Source: Brachyspira pilosicoli
GTDB taxonomy: Bacteria > Spirochaetota > Brachyspiria > Brachyspirales > Brachyspiraceae
Length of the DNA stretch: 25,147 nucleotides
Assembly (NCBI RefSeq): GCF_019402445.1
Contig: NZ_SRZM01000130.1
Span: forward strand, 1 to 25,147
Reading direction: 5' to 3'
Part shown: positions 7,458 to 13,962 of the stretch, piece after piece
Position numbering within the stretch: position 1 is the stretch's first letter
How the letters are laid out: the number at the start of each line of letters is the position of its first letter
Program-made: the position numbers and the translations under genes
Notes under the pieces: generated by a model
Databases searched by the model: none
Seen by the model: only the letters and a program-made list of their open reading frames with translations
Told to the model about the DNA's origin: nothing

Positions 7458-8525
7458 TTAAGGTTGTGGCTGATAACCGTCTATAGCAAACTCCAAATTA
7501 CTATAATCATAATCAGGAGTTCCTGTTATAAATTTTTCATACATTTCATCTACGTTAGAAGCATCTATGAATGAAGTTTTTGTATAAACCATACGTTCTT
7601 CTGGTGTCATATCATTAACATTTATTTTTCCAGTTGCAGCATAATAAGCATATGCAGCACCATATCCCATTAAAAGATAACCATCATTAGCTATAGTACA
7701 TACCATATCTCCATCTTTTATAGCATCATAAGCTGCTTTAATACCATCAGTACCATTAACTTTAATTTTACCATTTAATCCAGCTTGTTTAAGAGCCTCT
7801 ATTGCTCCTATAGCCATTGTATCATTTGCACAGAATATAGCATTTATTCCATCATTTCCATATTTAGCAAGCCATGTTTCTGTAATTTTTAAAGCTTCTT
7901 CCTGACTCCAAGATGCTACTTGCATATCTAAAACTTTGATATTTGGATATTCTTTTAAAGCTTTTTCAAATCCAGCATGTCTTGCTGTAGCAGCATCATT
8001 TCCTAATTGTCCATATAATTCACAAACAGTTCCTTTTCCACCTATTGAATCAAATAATGCTTTAGCTGTAATATATCCAGAATTTAAATCATTTTCTGTC
8101 ATGTGTATAACAAATTTGCTGAAGTCTTTAGGGTATAATCCTTCTGCTCTATGTGTTAAGATTGTTACATAACATCCTGCTTCTTCACAAATCTCTGCTA
8201 CATTTGCAGTAACTGCAGCACTAGATGGGTCTACAACGAATATAGCTTTTTCACCATGTTCTGCTATGAAATCTCTAATACCTTGAAGTAATTTATTATC
8301 ATCGCTATCTGAAGTTAATATTCTTGATTGCAAATTACTTACTTTACTTGCAAATAATTCAGCACCTTTTGCTTCTTGTGCCCAAAATTCATTATCTAAT
8401 GAGTGTATACATATACCTAAATAATAATCATCTGGATTTGAAGCTGTTTCTCCAGATTTTGAGCATGATACTATAATGACTAATGATATTAATACAAGTA
8501 TAGTATAAATAAATTTCTTAATCAT
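7458..8525 (-). CDS. Sugar-binding lipoprotein of the ABC importer (periplasmic binding protein type I)
   Basis: This 355-residue receptor of the RbsB/xylose-binding type captures the sugar for the importer. The N-terminus is a lipoprotein signal, KK followed by a hydrophobic stretch ending in IIVS-C with the lipidated Cys at 21. The mature part has the type I periplasmic fold pattern: GICIHSLDNEFWAQEAKGAE at the start of lobe 1, IRDFIAEHGEKAIFVVDPSS, and in lobe 2 the sequences AIFCANDTMAIGAIEALKQAG and KVNGTDG, which are standard for the family. The start has a strong GGAGGAAA ribosome site. It is first in the operon, transcribed divergently from the riboflavin operon. The sugar cannot be assigned from sequence alone; ribose, xylose or a polyol/ketose are all plausible. 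Confidence 0.9.
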   Translation of the reverse strand: MIKKFIYTILVLISLVIIVSCSKSGETASNPDDYYLGICIHSLDNEFWAQEAKGAELFASKVSNLQSRILTSDSDDNKLLQGIRDFIAEHGEKAIFVVDPSSAAVTANVAEICEEAGCYVTILTHRAEGLYPKDFSKFVIHMTENDLNSGYITAKALFDSIGGKGTVCELYGQLGNDAATARHAGFEKALKEYPNIKVLDMQVASWSQEEALKITETWLAKYGNDGINAIFCANDTMAIGAIEALKQAGLNGKIKVNGTDGIKAAYDAIKDGDMVCTIANDGYLLMGYGAAYAYYAATGKINVNDMTPEERMVYTKTSFIDASNVDEMYEKFITGTPDYDYSNLEFAIDGYQPQP

Positions 8526-8553
8526 TGTATTTCCTCCAATACTTAATTAAAAG

Positions 8554-8577
8554 TTATAATGTTATAATAATATAATA
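8554..8577. promoter_or_regulatory. Putative operator, copy 2 (importer operon)
   Basis: This stretch matches 2216-2239 at 23 of 24 positions and, like that copy, lies between the -10 box and the start codon of a minus-strand sugar gene. It begins with two tandem copies of TTATAATG/GTTATAAT. A common regulator of the importer and the PFK-aldolase unit is the simplest reading, but the sequence is low in complexity. Confidence 0.4.
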
Positions 8578-8580
8578 TAT

Positions 8581-8608
8581 AGTATATATATTATAAGTGC
8601 TTTGTCAA
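8581..8608 (-). promoter_or_regulatory. Promoter of the sugar importer operon
   Basis: On the minus strand a perfect TTGACA (8603-8608) and a TATACT (8581-8586) are 16 bp apart. The -35 sits in a CTTTGT/ACAAAAG imperfect palindrome, and an imperfect inverted repeat (8581-8597 with 8614-8628) flanks it, which may be a further regulatory site. It is back-to-back with the riboflavin promoter, with 35 bp between the two -35 boxes. Confidence 0.7.
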
Positions 8609-8643
8609 CAAAAGTTATAATATATACTAGAAATTTCGTATAC

Positions 8644-8671
8644 TTGACAATAAAAAAAAATTGTGTATACT
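8644..8671 (+). promoter_or_regulatory. Promoter of the riboflavin operon
   Basis: A perfect TTGACA (8644-8649) and TATACT (8666-8671) are spaced by 16 bp on the plus strand. Transcription would begin around 8678, just before the FMN riboswitch, as expected for this arrangement. Confidence 0.75.
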
Positions 8672-8684
8672 AATTAATATATAA

Positions 8685-8814
8685 ATCTTCGGGGCTAGGT
8701 GAAATTCCATACCGGCGGTAAAGTCCGCGAGCCTTTTTGATGTTTCTTTCATTCAAAAATGGCAGATTTGGTGCAATTCCAAAACCGACAGTTAAAGTCT
8801 GGATGGTAGAAGAT
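8685..8814 (+). ncRNA. FMN riboswitch (RFN element)
   Basis: The sequence carries the conserved RFN blocks in order: ATCTTCGGGGC, GGTGAAATTCC, ACCGGCGGTAAAGTCCGCGAGC, then GGCAGATTTGGTG, AATTCCAAAACCGACAG and AGTCTGGATGG, closing with GAAGAT. The 5' ATCTTC (8685-8690) pairs with 3' GAAGAT (8809-8814) to form P1. FMN binding should stabilise P1 and reduce expression of the downstream riboflavin genes. A terminator follows about 35 nt later, so control is probably transcriptional. Confidence 0.97.
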
Positions 8815-8849
8815 GTTTTTAATGTAAACTACATGTCAAAAAAATAATG

Positions 8850-8880
8850 CTCTAAGTGTGTAAACATTTAGAGTTTTTTT
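8850..8880 (+). terminator. Riboswitch-controlled intrinsic terminator
   Basis: CTCTAAGTG (8850-8858) pairs with CATTTAGAG (8865-8873), with one G-U pair, and is followed by seven T residues. A competing antiterminator is visible: AGATGTTT (8811-8818), which includes the 3' strand of riboswitch P1, can pair with AAACATTT (8862-8869), which includes the 3' arm of the terminator. FMN-bound P1 would therefore free the terminator. Confidence 0.85.
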
Positions 8881-8953
8881 GTTTATGGTTCATAGTATCC
8901 TACCAAAATATACCAAAGATTAATAAAAAATATTTTTTTAGAGTATTAATATT

Positions 8954-10072
8954 ATGCATGAAAAATATATGAGAATGGCTATAGAGGAAGCTAAAAAAGG
9001 AGAGGGTTTTACTAGTCCTAATCCTTTAGTTGGTGCTGTTATAGTGAAAGATAATAAAGTTATAGGTATTGGATATCATAAAAAATATGGGGAAAATCAT
9101 GCTGAGATTAATGCTTTTTTGGATGCAAAGGAGAGAGGAGAAGATGTTGAAGGAGCTGATATTTATGTAACTTTAGAGCCTTGTTCTCATTATGGAAAAA
9201 CTCCTCCTTGTGCTGATGCTATTATAAAAAACAAATTAAAAAAAGTTATTATAGGCTGTGTAGATTCCAACCCTAAGGTGGCCGGAAATGGTATAAAAAA
9301 ATTAAAAGATTCTGGAATTGAGGTTATAGTAAATGTACTTGAAGAAGAGTGCAGAAAATTAAATGAAGTTTTTTTCTACTATATAGCTAATAAAAGACCT
9401 TTTGTTGTGATGAAATATGCTATGACTATGGACGGAAAAATTGCTACAGTAAGCGGCAAATCAAAATGGATAACTAGTGAAAAAACAAGAGAGCATTCTC
9501 ATAGATTCAGAAATAAATATTCTGCTATAATGGTTGGGATAAACACTGTAATAGAAGATAACCCTATGCTTAATTGCAGGCTTCCAAGCACTAGAAACCC
9601 TATAAGAATAATTTTAGATAGTTCATTGAAAATAAGTTTAGACTCTAACATTTGTAAAACATCAAAAGATATAAAAACTTTTATAGCTACTGTTAAAACT
9701 GATGATGATAACAAAAATAAAAAAATAAAAGAGCTTGAAGGGCTTGGTTTAGAGATAATAAAAACAGAAAATGATAACGGCAAAGTAAGTTTAAATGATT
9801 TGATGAGAATACTCGGAGAGGAAAAAAATATTGACAGTGTGTATGTTGAAGGCGGTGCTACTTTACATGCAAGTTTATTGAAAGAGAAATTAGCGAATAA
9901 GGCATTGATTTATATAGCACCAAAAATATTCGGAGGATCAAAAGCAAAAACTCCAATAGGAGGCGAAGGAATAGATGATCCTGATAATGCTGTTAAACTT
10001 ACGGAAGGCAGCATAACAAAAATAGAAGACGATTTGTTTTTGGAGTATTATATAAATATAGAAAATAAATAA
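8954..10072 (+). CDS. ribD: RibD: diaminohydroxyphosphoribosylaminopyrimidine deaminase / 5-amino-6-(5-phosphoribosylamino)uracil reductase
   Basis: This 372-residue bifunctional cytoplasmic enzyme carries out the second and third steps of riboflavin synthesis: zinc-dependent deamination of the pyrimidine, then NADPH-dependent reduction of the ribosyl side chain. The deaminase domain (about 1-145) shows the zinc site H49-A-E51 and PCSHYGKTPPC with C77 and C86. The reductase domain (about 150-370) shows KYAMTMDGKIA, the GINTVIEDNP motif and VYVEGGATLHASLL. Length is normal. It is first in the operon behind the FMN riboswitch. The ribosome-binding site is weak (only AGAG about 10 nt upstream), unlike the later genes. 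No plausible alternative function. Confidence 0.97.
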   Translation: MHEKYMRMAIEEAKKGEGFTSPNPLVGAVIVKDNKVIGIGYHKKYGENHAEINAFLDAKERGEDVEGADIYVTLEPCSHYGKTPPCADAIIKNKLKKVIIGCVDSNPKVAGNGIKKLKDSGIEVIVNVLEEECRKLNEVFFYYIANKRPFVVMKYAMTMDGKIATVSGKSKWITSEKTREHSHRFRNKYSAIMVGINTVIEDNPMLNCRLPSTRNPIRIILDSSLKISLDSNICKTSKDIKTFIATVKTDDDNKNKKIKELEGLGLEIIKTENDNGKVSLNDLMRILGEEKNIDSVYVEGGATLHASLLKEKLANKALIYIAPKIFGGSKAKTPIGGEGIDDPDNAVKLTEGSITKIEDDLFLEYYINIENK

Positions 10073-10091
10073 TTGTTATTAATATAAATTG

Positions 10092-10146
10092 CAGTCCTTT
10101 TGGTTCTTTGGGTCACCAAAAGAACTGGGGTCTGGGGCAAAGCCCC
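10092..10146 (+). repeat. GC-rich double hairpin between ribD and ribE
   Basis: The first inverted repeat is CAGTCCTTTTGGT (10092-10104) with ACCAAAAGAACTG (10115-10127), one mismatch in 13. The second is GGGGC-AAA-GCCCC (10134-10146). No T-run follows. The sequence is far richer in G and C than its surroundings and looks like a small dispersed intergenic element or an mRNA processing structure. GTTCTTTGG inside the first loop can pair with the same right arm, giving an alternative fold. Confidence 0.5.
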
Positions 10147-10186
10147 AATTATAAAGCGAAATTGAATAAGAGGAAATTATTTAACA

Positions 10187-10825
10187 ATGTTTACTGGTAT
10201 AGTTGAAGAAATAGGAACTGTTAAATCGGTACAAAGCAAAGTTATTACGATAGAGGCAAGTAAGATATTTGATGATTTGCATTTGGGTGATAGCGTTGCT
10301 GTTAATGGTACTTGTTTAACTGTGTCTAGTTTTGATAATAAAATATTTAATGCAGATGTTACTCAAGAAACTTTGAACCGTACTAATTTAGGAAGTTTAA
10401 AAAACGGAAGTAAAGTTAATCTTGAAAGAGCTATGACATTAAGCGGAAGATTTGGAGGGCATATAGTAAGCGGACATATTGACGGAGTAGGAAGCATTAA
10501 GTCTATGAAGAAAGATGATAATGCTATAATACTTACTATTGAAGTGCCTAAACATTTAATGAAATACATTGTAGAAAAAGGTTCTGTTGCTGTTGATGGT
10601 ATAAGTTTAACTGTTGCTAGTTTAGCTGATAATACATTTTCTATATCTGTTATTCCGCATACATTAAAGGAAACTGTACTTTATTATAAAAAAGAAGGGG
10701 ACAAAGTTAATATTGAAAATGATGTTATAGGCAAATATGTTGAAAGGCTTTTAACATTTAAAGAAGACAATGACAGTAAAAAATCTAATATTACAATGGA
10801 GTTTTTGCTGAAAAATGGTTTTTGA
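10187..10825 (+). CDS. ribE: RibE: riboflavin synthase, alpha subunit
   Basis: This 212-residue enzyme dismutates two molecules of 6,7-dimethyl-8-ribityllumazine to riboflavin and the pyrimidinedione, which re-enters the pathway. It starts with the diagnostic MFTGIVEEIG and consists of two similar barrel halves: residues 1-95 with NGTCLTV, and about 96-190 with GGHIVSGHIDGVG and VDGISLTV. Length is as expected. It lies 114 nt after ribD, the gap holding the GC-rich double hairpin, and 55 nt before ribBA. Together with RibH it supplies the final two steps of the pathway. Confidence 0.97.
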   Translation: MFTGIVEEIGTVKSVQSKVITIEASKIFDDLHLGDSVAVNGTCLTVSSFDNKIFNADVTQETLNRTNLGSLKNGSKVNLERAMTLSGRFGGHIVSGHIDGVGSIKSMKKDDNAIILTIEVPKHLMKYIVEKGSVAVDGISLTVASLADNTFSISVIPHTLKETVLYYKKEGDKVNIENDVIGKYVERLLTFKEDNDSKKSNITMEFLLKNGF

Positions 10826-10880
10826 AAAATTTATTTAAGAAATATATTTGATTTACATAAAAATAAAAGGAGAGTTTAAA

Positions 10881-12080
10881 ATGGAAAATGTTTACAGCAC
10901 TATTGATGAGGCTTTAGAAGATTTAAGAAACGGTAAGATTATAATTGTTTCTGATGATGAAGATAGAGAAAATGAAGGCGATTTAATCTGTGCGGCAGAA
11001 TTTGCTACTACAGAAAATATCAACTTTATGGCTACTTATGCTAAAGGTTTGATATGTATGCCTATGAGTAAAGAAATTACAAATAAATTAAATTTAAATC
11101 AAATGGTTACAAAAAATACTGATAATCATGAAACAGCTTTCACAGTATCTATTGACCATGTTGACACTACTACAGGAATATCTGCAGTTGAAAGGTCTAT
11201 CACAGCTTTAAAAGTAATTGATGATAATTCTAAACCAGAAGATTTTAGACGCCCTGGTCATATGTTTCCATTACTTGCAAAAGAGGGAGGAGTGTTAGTT
11301 AGAATGGGGCATACTGAGGCTACTGTTGATTTGATGAGACTTGCAGGACTTAAAGAATGCGGTTTATGCTGCGAGATTATGAAAGATGACGGCGATATGA
11401 TGAGAAAAAATGATTTAATTGAGTTCTCTAAAAAACATAATCTTAAAATGATAACAGTATCTTCTTTAATAGACTATAGAAAGAAAAATGAAGATTTGAT
11501 GGAGCTTTATGCTAAGGCTAAAATGCCTACAAAATACGGCGAGTTTGAAATATTAACATTCGTAAACAAAATAACAAAACAGCATCATGTTGTACTTACT
11601 ATGGGAGATATTAGCGACGGTGAAGATGTTTTATGTAGGGTGCATTCAGAATGTTTGACAGGCGATGCATTAGGTTCTAGAAGATGCGATTGCGGAGAGC
11701 AGTATAATTATGCTATGCGTGCTATTGCTGAAGAGGGCAGAGGTATAATGGTTTATATGCGTCAAGAGGGCAGAGGAATAGGACTTGTTAATAAATTAAG
11801 AGCTTATGAGCTTCAAGATAAAGGGCTTGATACAGTTGATGCTAATAGAGCTTTGGGGTTTAGAGATGATATGCGTGAATATTATGAGGCTTATCAGATG
11901 CTAAAAAAATTGGGTATTAAGAGTGTGAGAATAATGACTAATAACCCAGAGAAGATAAAACATTTAGAAAATTACGGACTTGAAATAGAAGAGAGAATAC
12001 CTATACAGATAGAAGCAACAGAGTACGATTTATTTTATTTACAAACAAAAAAAGAGCGTATGGGACATATTCTTGATTAA
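10881..12080 (+). CDS. ribBA: RibBA: 3,4-dihydroxy-2-butanone-4-phosphate synthase / GTP cyclohydrolase II
   Basis: This 399-residue bifunctional enzyme feeds both branches of riboflavin synthesis. The N-terminal RibB half makes dihydroxybutanone phosphate from ribulose 5-phosphate: [11 protein letters not shown] (25-35) binds magnesium, followed by RPGHMFPL (124-131), GHTEATVDL (143-151) and CCEIM. The C-terminal RibA half opens GTP: zinc cysteines C258, C269 and C271 in [19 protein letters not shown], then [10 protein letters not shown] and MTNNPEKI. The open frame extends upstream to a TTG at 10848, but the ATG at 10881 is preceded by an excellent AAAGGAGAG ribosome site and matches the usual N-terminus, so that start was used. 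Active residues appear intact in both halves. Confidence 0.96.
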   Translation: MENVYSTIDEALEDLRNGKIIIVSDDEDRENEGDLICAAEFATTENINFMATYAKGLICMPMSKEITNKLNLNQMVTKNTDNHETAFTVSIDHVDTTTGISAVERSITALKVIDDNSKPEDFRRPGHMFPLLAKEGGVLVRMGHTEATVDLMRLAGLKECGLCCEIMKDDGDMMRKNDLIEFSKKHNLKMITVSSLIDYRKKNEDLMELYAKAKMPTKYGEFEILTFVNKITKQHHVVLTMGDISDGEDVLCRVHSECLTGDALGSRRCDCGEQYNYAMRAIAEEGRGIMVYMRQEGRGIGLVNKLRAYELQDKGLDTVDANRALGFRDDMREYYEAYQMLKKLGIKSVRIMTNNPEKIKHLENYGLEIEERIPIQIEATEYDLFYLQTKKERMGHILD

Positions 12081-12370
12081 ATTGATAAGAAACTTGTGAG
12101 TATCTGATATTTGTAAGAATGTTAAGGGCTTATTATCAAACAAGTTTTTTATATATTTAGGAGGTTTATTAATTGTTAGGAGGTTTATGAAACGAGATAA
12201 AAATTATAATTAGATTTTATAATTTTTAATATTCACTTTTTGCAACTTTGGCGAAGTCCACCTGCGGTGTGCGGAGGGAAAAAGTTGAAAGAATATAAAA
12301 TTTATTGATTCTTATAATTTTAATCAGTAGTAAGAATTGAATAATTGTTATTTATAAGCAAGGAGTTATT
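12081..12370. other. Structured 290-nt junction between ribBA and the SH3-like gene
   Basis: This gap holds three things. (1) Two 7-nt complementary pairs in interleaved order after the ribBA stop (TTGATAA 12082-12088 with TTATCAA 12133-12139; AAACTTG 12090-12096 with CAAGTTT 12141-12147, then a T-run). (2) A tandem repeat of the 13-mer TTAGGAGGTTTAT (12157-12169 and 12176-12188), each a strong Shine-Dalgarno sequence; the second overlaps a possible 8-codon frame, MKRDKNYN, at 12187-12213. (3) A GC-rich inverted-repeat island at 12243-12287. No protein gene of normal size is present. Confidence 0.55.
12243..12287 (+). repeat. GC-rich inverted-repeat island
   Basis: CAACTTT (12243-12249) pairs with AAAGTTG (12281-12287) and encloses a strongly GC-rich core with an internal CACC-TGC-GGTG hairpin (12259-12269). 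The composition differs sharply from the flanks (almost pure A/T). It looks like a dispersed intergenic repeat unit; whether it recurs elsewhere in the genome cannot be seen here. Confidence 0.45.
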
Positions 12371-13240
12371 ATGAAAAAAATTATTTTATTTCTTTTAGGC
12401 ATTAATTTTTTATGGGCATTTCCGCCTAGTGAAGCGTATTTTTCTGAACTTTTAAGCGATGATGGTAAAGTGACAAAAAATACACTTAAAGCCTATAATG
12501 TAGAAAGTTATGGTATGGTTTATTTTGATGGAGAGATTACATTAACAGGAGTTCTTGAAAGATCTGATAATTATGATATGGGGGATAATTATACTGCTTT
12601 AAGATTTTATCCTGATAATAATGTAGATCTTCCTTTTTTATATGTTTCATCTGAAATGGATTTGAAAAATCAAGGTGCTTCTAAATATGGTGATTCTTGG
12701 GATTTTAGCGGCGTTGAATTTGACAGATTGGAATTCGGTGTTTTATTAAAAAATATTGAAGTAAAATTACCAGAACCTTTGAATAAAAGATTTTTAGGTG
12801 CTGCTGCTGTAAGAGCTGAAGTTACAATTAGAAATTATCGTTTTTATGGAGAAGGTGATGCATCAAGAGAGGCTTACGGTGATATTGTAGGTTTTAAGGC
12901 TTTAGGTGATGTAGAAACAAAGTATTTTAGTAAAAATAATTATAATTCAGGAAATGTTTCTTACAACGAACTTCAATATAATTCTAAAGACAATTATGTG
13001 AATATAAGAGATAAAGCAAATGGAAAAATAATAGGAAAGATTTTGAAAAGAGATATGATTTATAATGGGGGAGTTTTATTATCTATCAATGGAGAAGGTA
13101 TTGATTATGTGAATTATGAAGATATCGAAACAAAGTGGCTTGAAGTATTTTATCTTCCTCCAGAGGCTGAAGACGGAAAATATGCAATTCATGGCTTTGT
13201 GCATGGTTCACAGATAAAACTTGAAAACGGAGGCTATTAA
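12371..13240 (+). CDS. Secreted protein with C-terminal SH3-like domain, unknown function
   Basis: This 289-residue protein starts with a clear signal peptide (KK, hydrophobic LFLLGINFLWA, probable cleavage after Ala16), so it is exported. I do not recognise the central 20-200 region, which is rich in aromatic residues and beta-type alternation. Residues about 205-283 resemble a bacterial SH3 domain: NYVNIRDKANGKIIGKILKRD at its start matches the usual VNVRSGPS..VIG.L..G pattern, and GFVHGSQI at its end matches GWVHSSYL. Such domains often bind cell-wall or other extracellular ligands. The start has a good AAGGAG site. It lies in the same orientation between ribBA and ribH, but is separated by structured gaps of 290 and 138 nt, so it may also have its own transcript. 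No link to flavin metabolism is visible in the protein. Confidence 0.8.
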   Translation: MKKIILFLLGINFLWAFPPSEAYFSELLSDDGKVTKNTLKAYNVESYGMVYFDGEITLTGVLERSDNYDMGDNYTALRFYPDNNVDLPFLYVSSEMDLKNQGASKYGDSWDFSGVEFDRLEFGVLLKNIEVKLPEPLNKRFLGAAAVRAEVTIRNYRFYGEGDASREAYGDIVGFKALGDVETKYFSKNNYNSGNVSYNELQYNSKDNYVNIRDKANGKIIGKILKRDMIYNGGVLLSINGEGIDYVNYEDIETKWLEVFYLPPEAEDGKYAIHGFVHGSQIKLENGGY

Positions 13241-13378
13241 AAGAGCATAGCAATAATAATAAAATTTTATAGCAAATTTAAATATATAAAGCTAGATAAA
13301 TTGAACTGACGAAGGAAGTTAGAAGAGCCTAGATATCGGTAAATTTTCTAGCAAGCAAATTTAAAAAAGGATAGTAAA
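13241..13378 (+). other. Structured leader before ribH, flanked by 12-bp direct repeats
   Basis: GCTAGA-TA-AATT (13291-13302) pairs with AATT-T-TCTAGC (13342-13352) as a 10-bp stem. Inside is a 4-bp hairpin, AACT (13304-13307) with AGTT (13317-13320). The element is bracketed by a direct repeat AGCAAATTTAAA (13271-13282 and 13354-13365). The right copy ends within the ribH ribosome-binding site. This may be a regulatory RNA fold or a tiny inserted element with a target duplication; no coding capacity is evident. Confidence 0.45.
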
Positions 13379-13849
13379 ATGAAAACTTTTGAAGGAAAAC
13401 TCGTTAGCGAGAAAAAAATTAAAATCGGTATAGTATGTGCTAGATTCAATGAATTTATTGTTTCTAAACTTTTGGGCGGTGCATTAGATGCTTTATCTCG
13501 TCATGATATTAAAGACGATGATATTACTGTAGCTTGGGTGCCTGGTGCTTTTGAGATACCTCTAATAGCTTCTAAAATGGCTAAATCAAAAAAATATGAT
13601 GCTGTTATATGTTTGGGTGCTGTTATAAGAGGTTCTACTACTCATTATGATTATGTTTGTGCTGAGGTGTCTAAGGGTATTGCTAATGTTTCGCTTAATT
13701 CTGATATACCTGTAATGTTTGGAGTACTTACAACTGAAAATATTGAGCAGGCTATTGAAAGAGCTGGTACTAAAGCAGGAAACAAAGGTTTTGATTCTGC
13801 TATGGGTGCTATTGAAATGGTTAATCTAATCAGAGAAATAGAAAAATAA
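13379..13849 (+). CDS. ribH: RibH: 6,7-dimethyl-8-ribityllumazine synthase
   Basis: This 156-residue enzyme condenses 3,4-dihydroxy-2-butanone 4-phosphate with the ribitylamino-pyrimidinedione to form lumazine, the substrate of RibE. Visible family motifs are [12 protein letters not shown] (21-32), [11 protein letters not shown] (54-64), [15 protein letters not shown] (79-93) with the catalytic His89, and [24 protein letters not shown]. Length is normal; the family assembles as pentamers or 60-subunit capsids. The ribosome site AAAAGGA is at the 3' edge of the structured leader. It is the last gene of the riboflavin operon. Confidence 0.97.
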   Translation: MKTFEGKLVSEKKIKIGIVCARFNEFIVSKLLGGALDALSRHDIKDDDITVAWVPGAFEIPLIASKMAKSKKYDAVICLGAVIRGSTTHYDYVCAEVSKGIANVSLNSDIPVMFGVLTTENIEQAIERAGTKAGNKGFDSAMGAIEMVNLIREIEK

Positions 13850-13870
13850 AATAGTTATAATAATTTAAAT

Positions 13871-13894
13871 AAATAATTTTATTTTAAAAATTAT
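13871..13894 (+). terminator. Weak AT hairpin after ribH
   Basis: AATAATTTT (13871-13879) pairs with AAAATTATT (13886-13894) about 20 nt after the ribH stop. It has no G-C pairs and no clear T-run, so it is at best a weak end of the riboflavin transcript. Confidence 0.25.
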
Positions 13895-13962
13895 TGTTAA
13901 TCTTGATTTATTATACATTATTACATAATATGTTTTTATAAACTATTTCAAGGATTATAACT

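Noticed and set aside
10848..10880. TTG start for ribBA, 11 codons upstream
   Set aside because: The ATG at 10881 has a much better ribosome site, and the upstream codons include that site itself.
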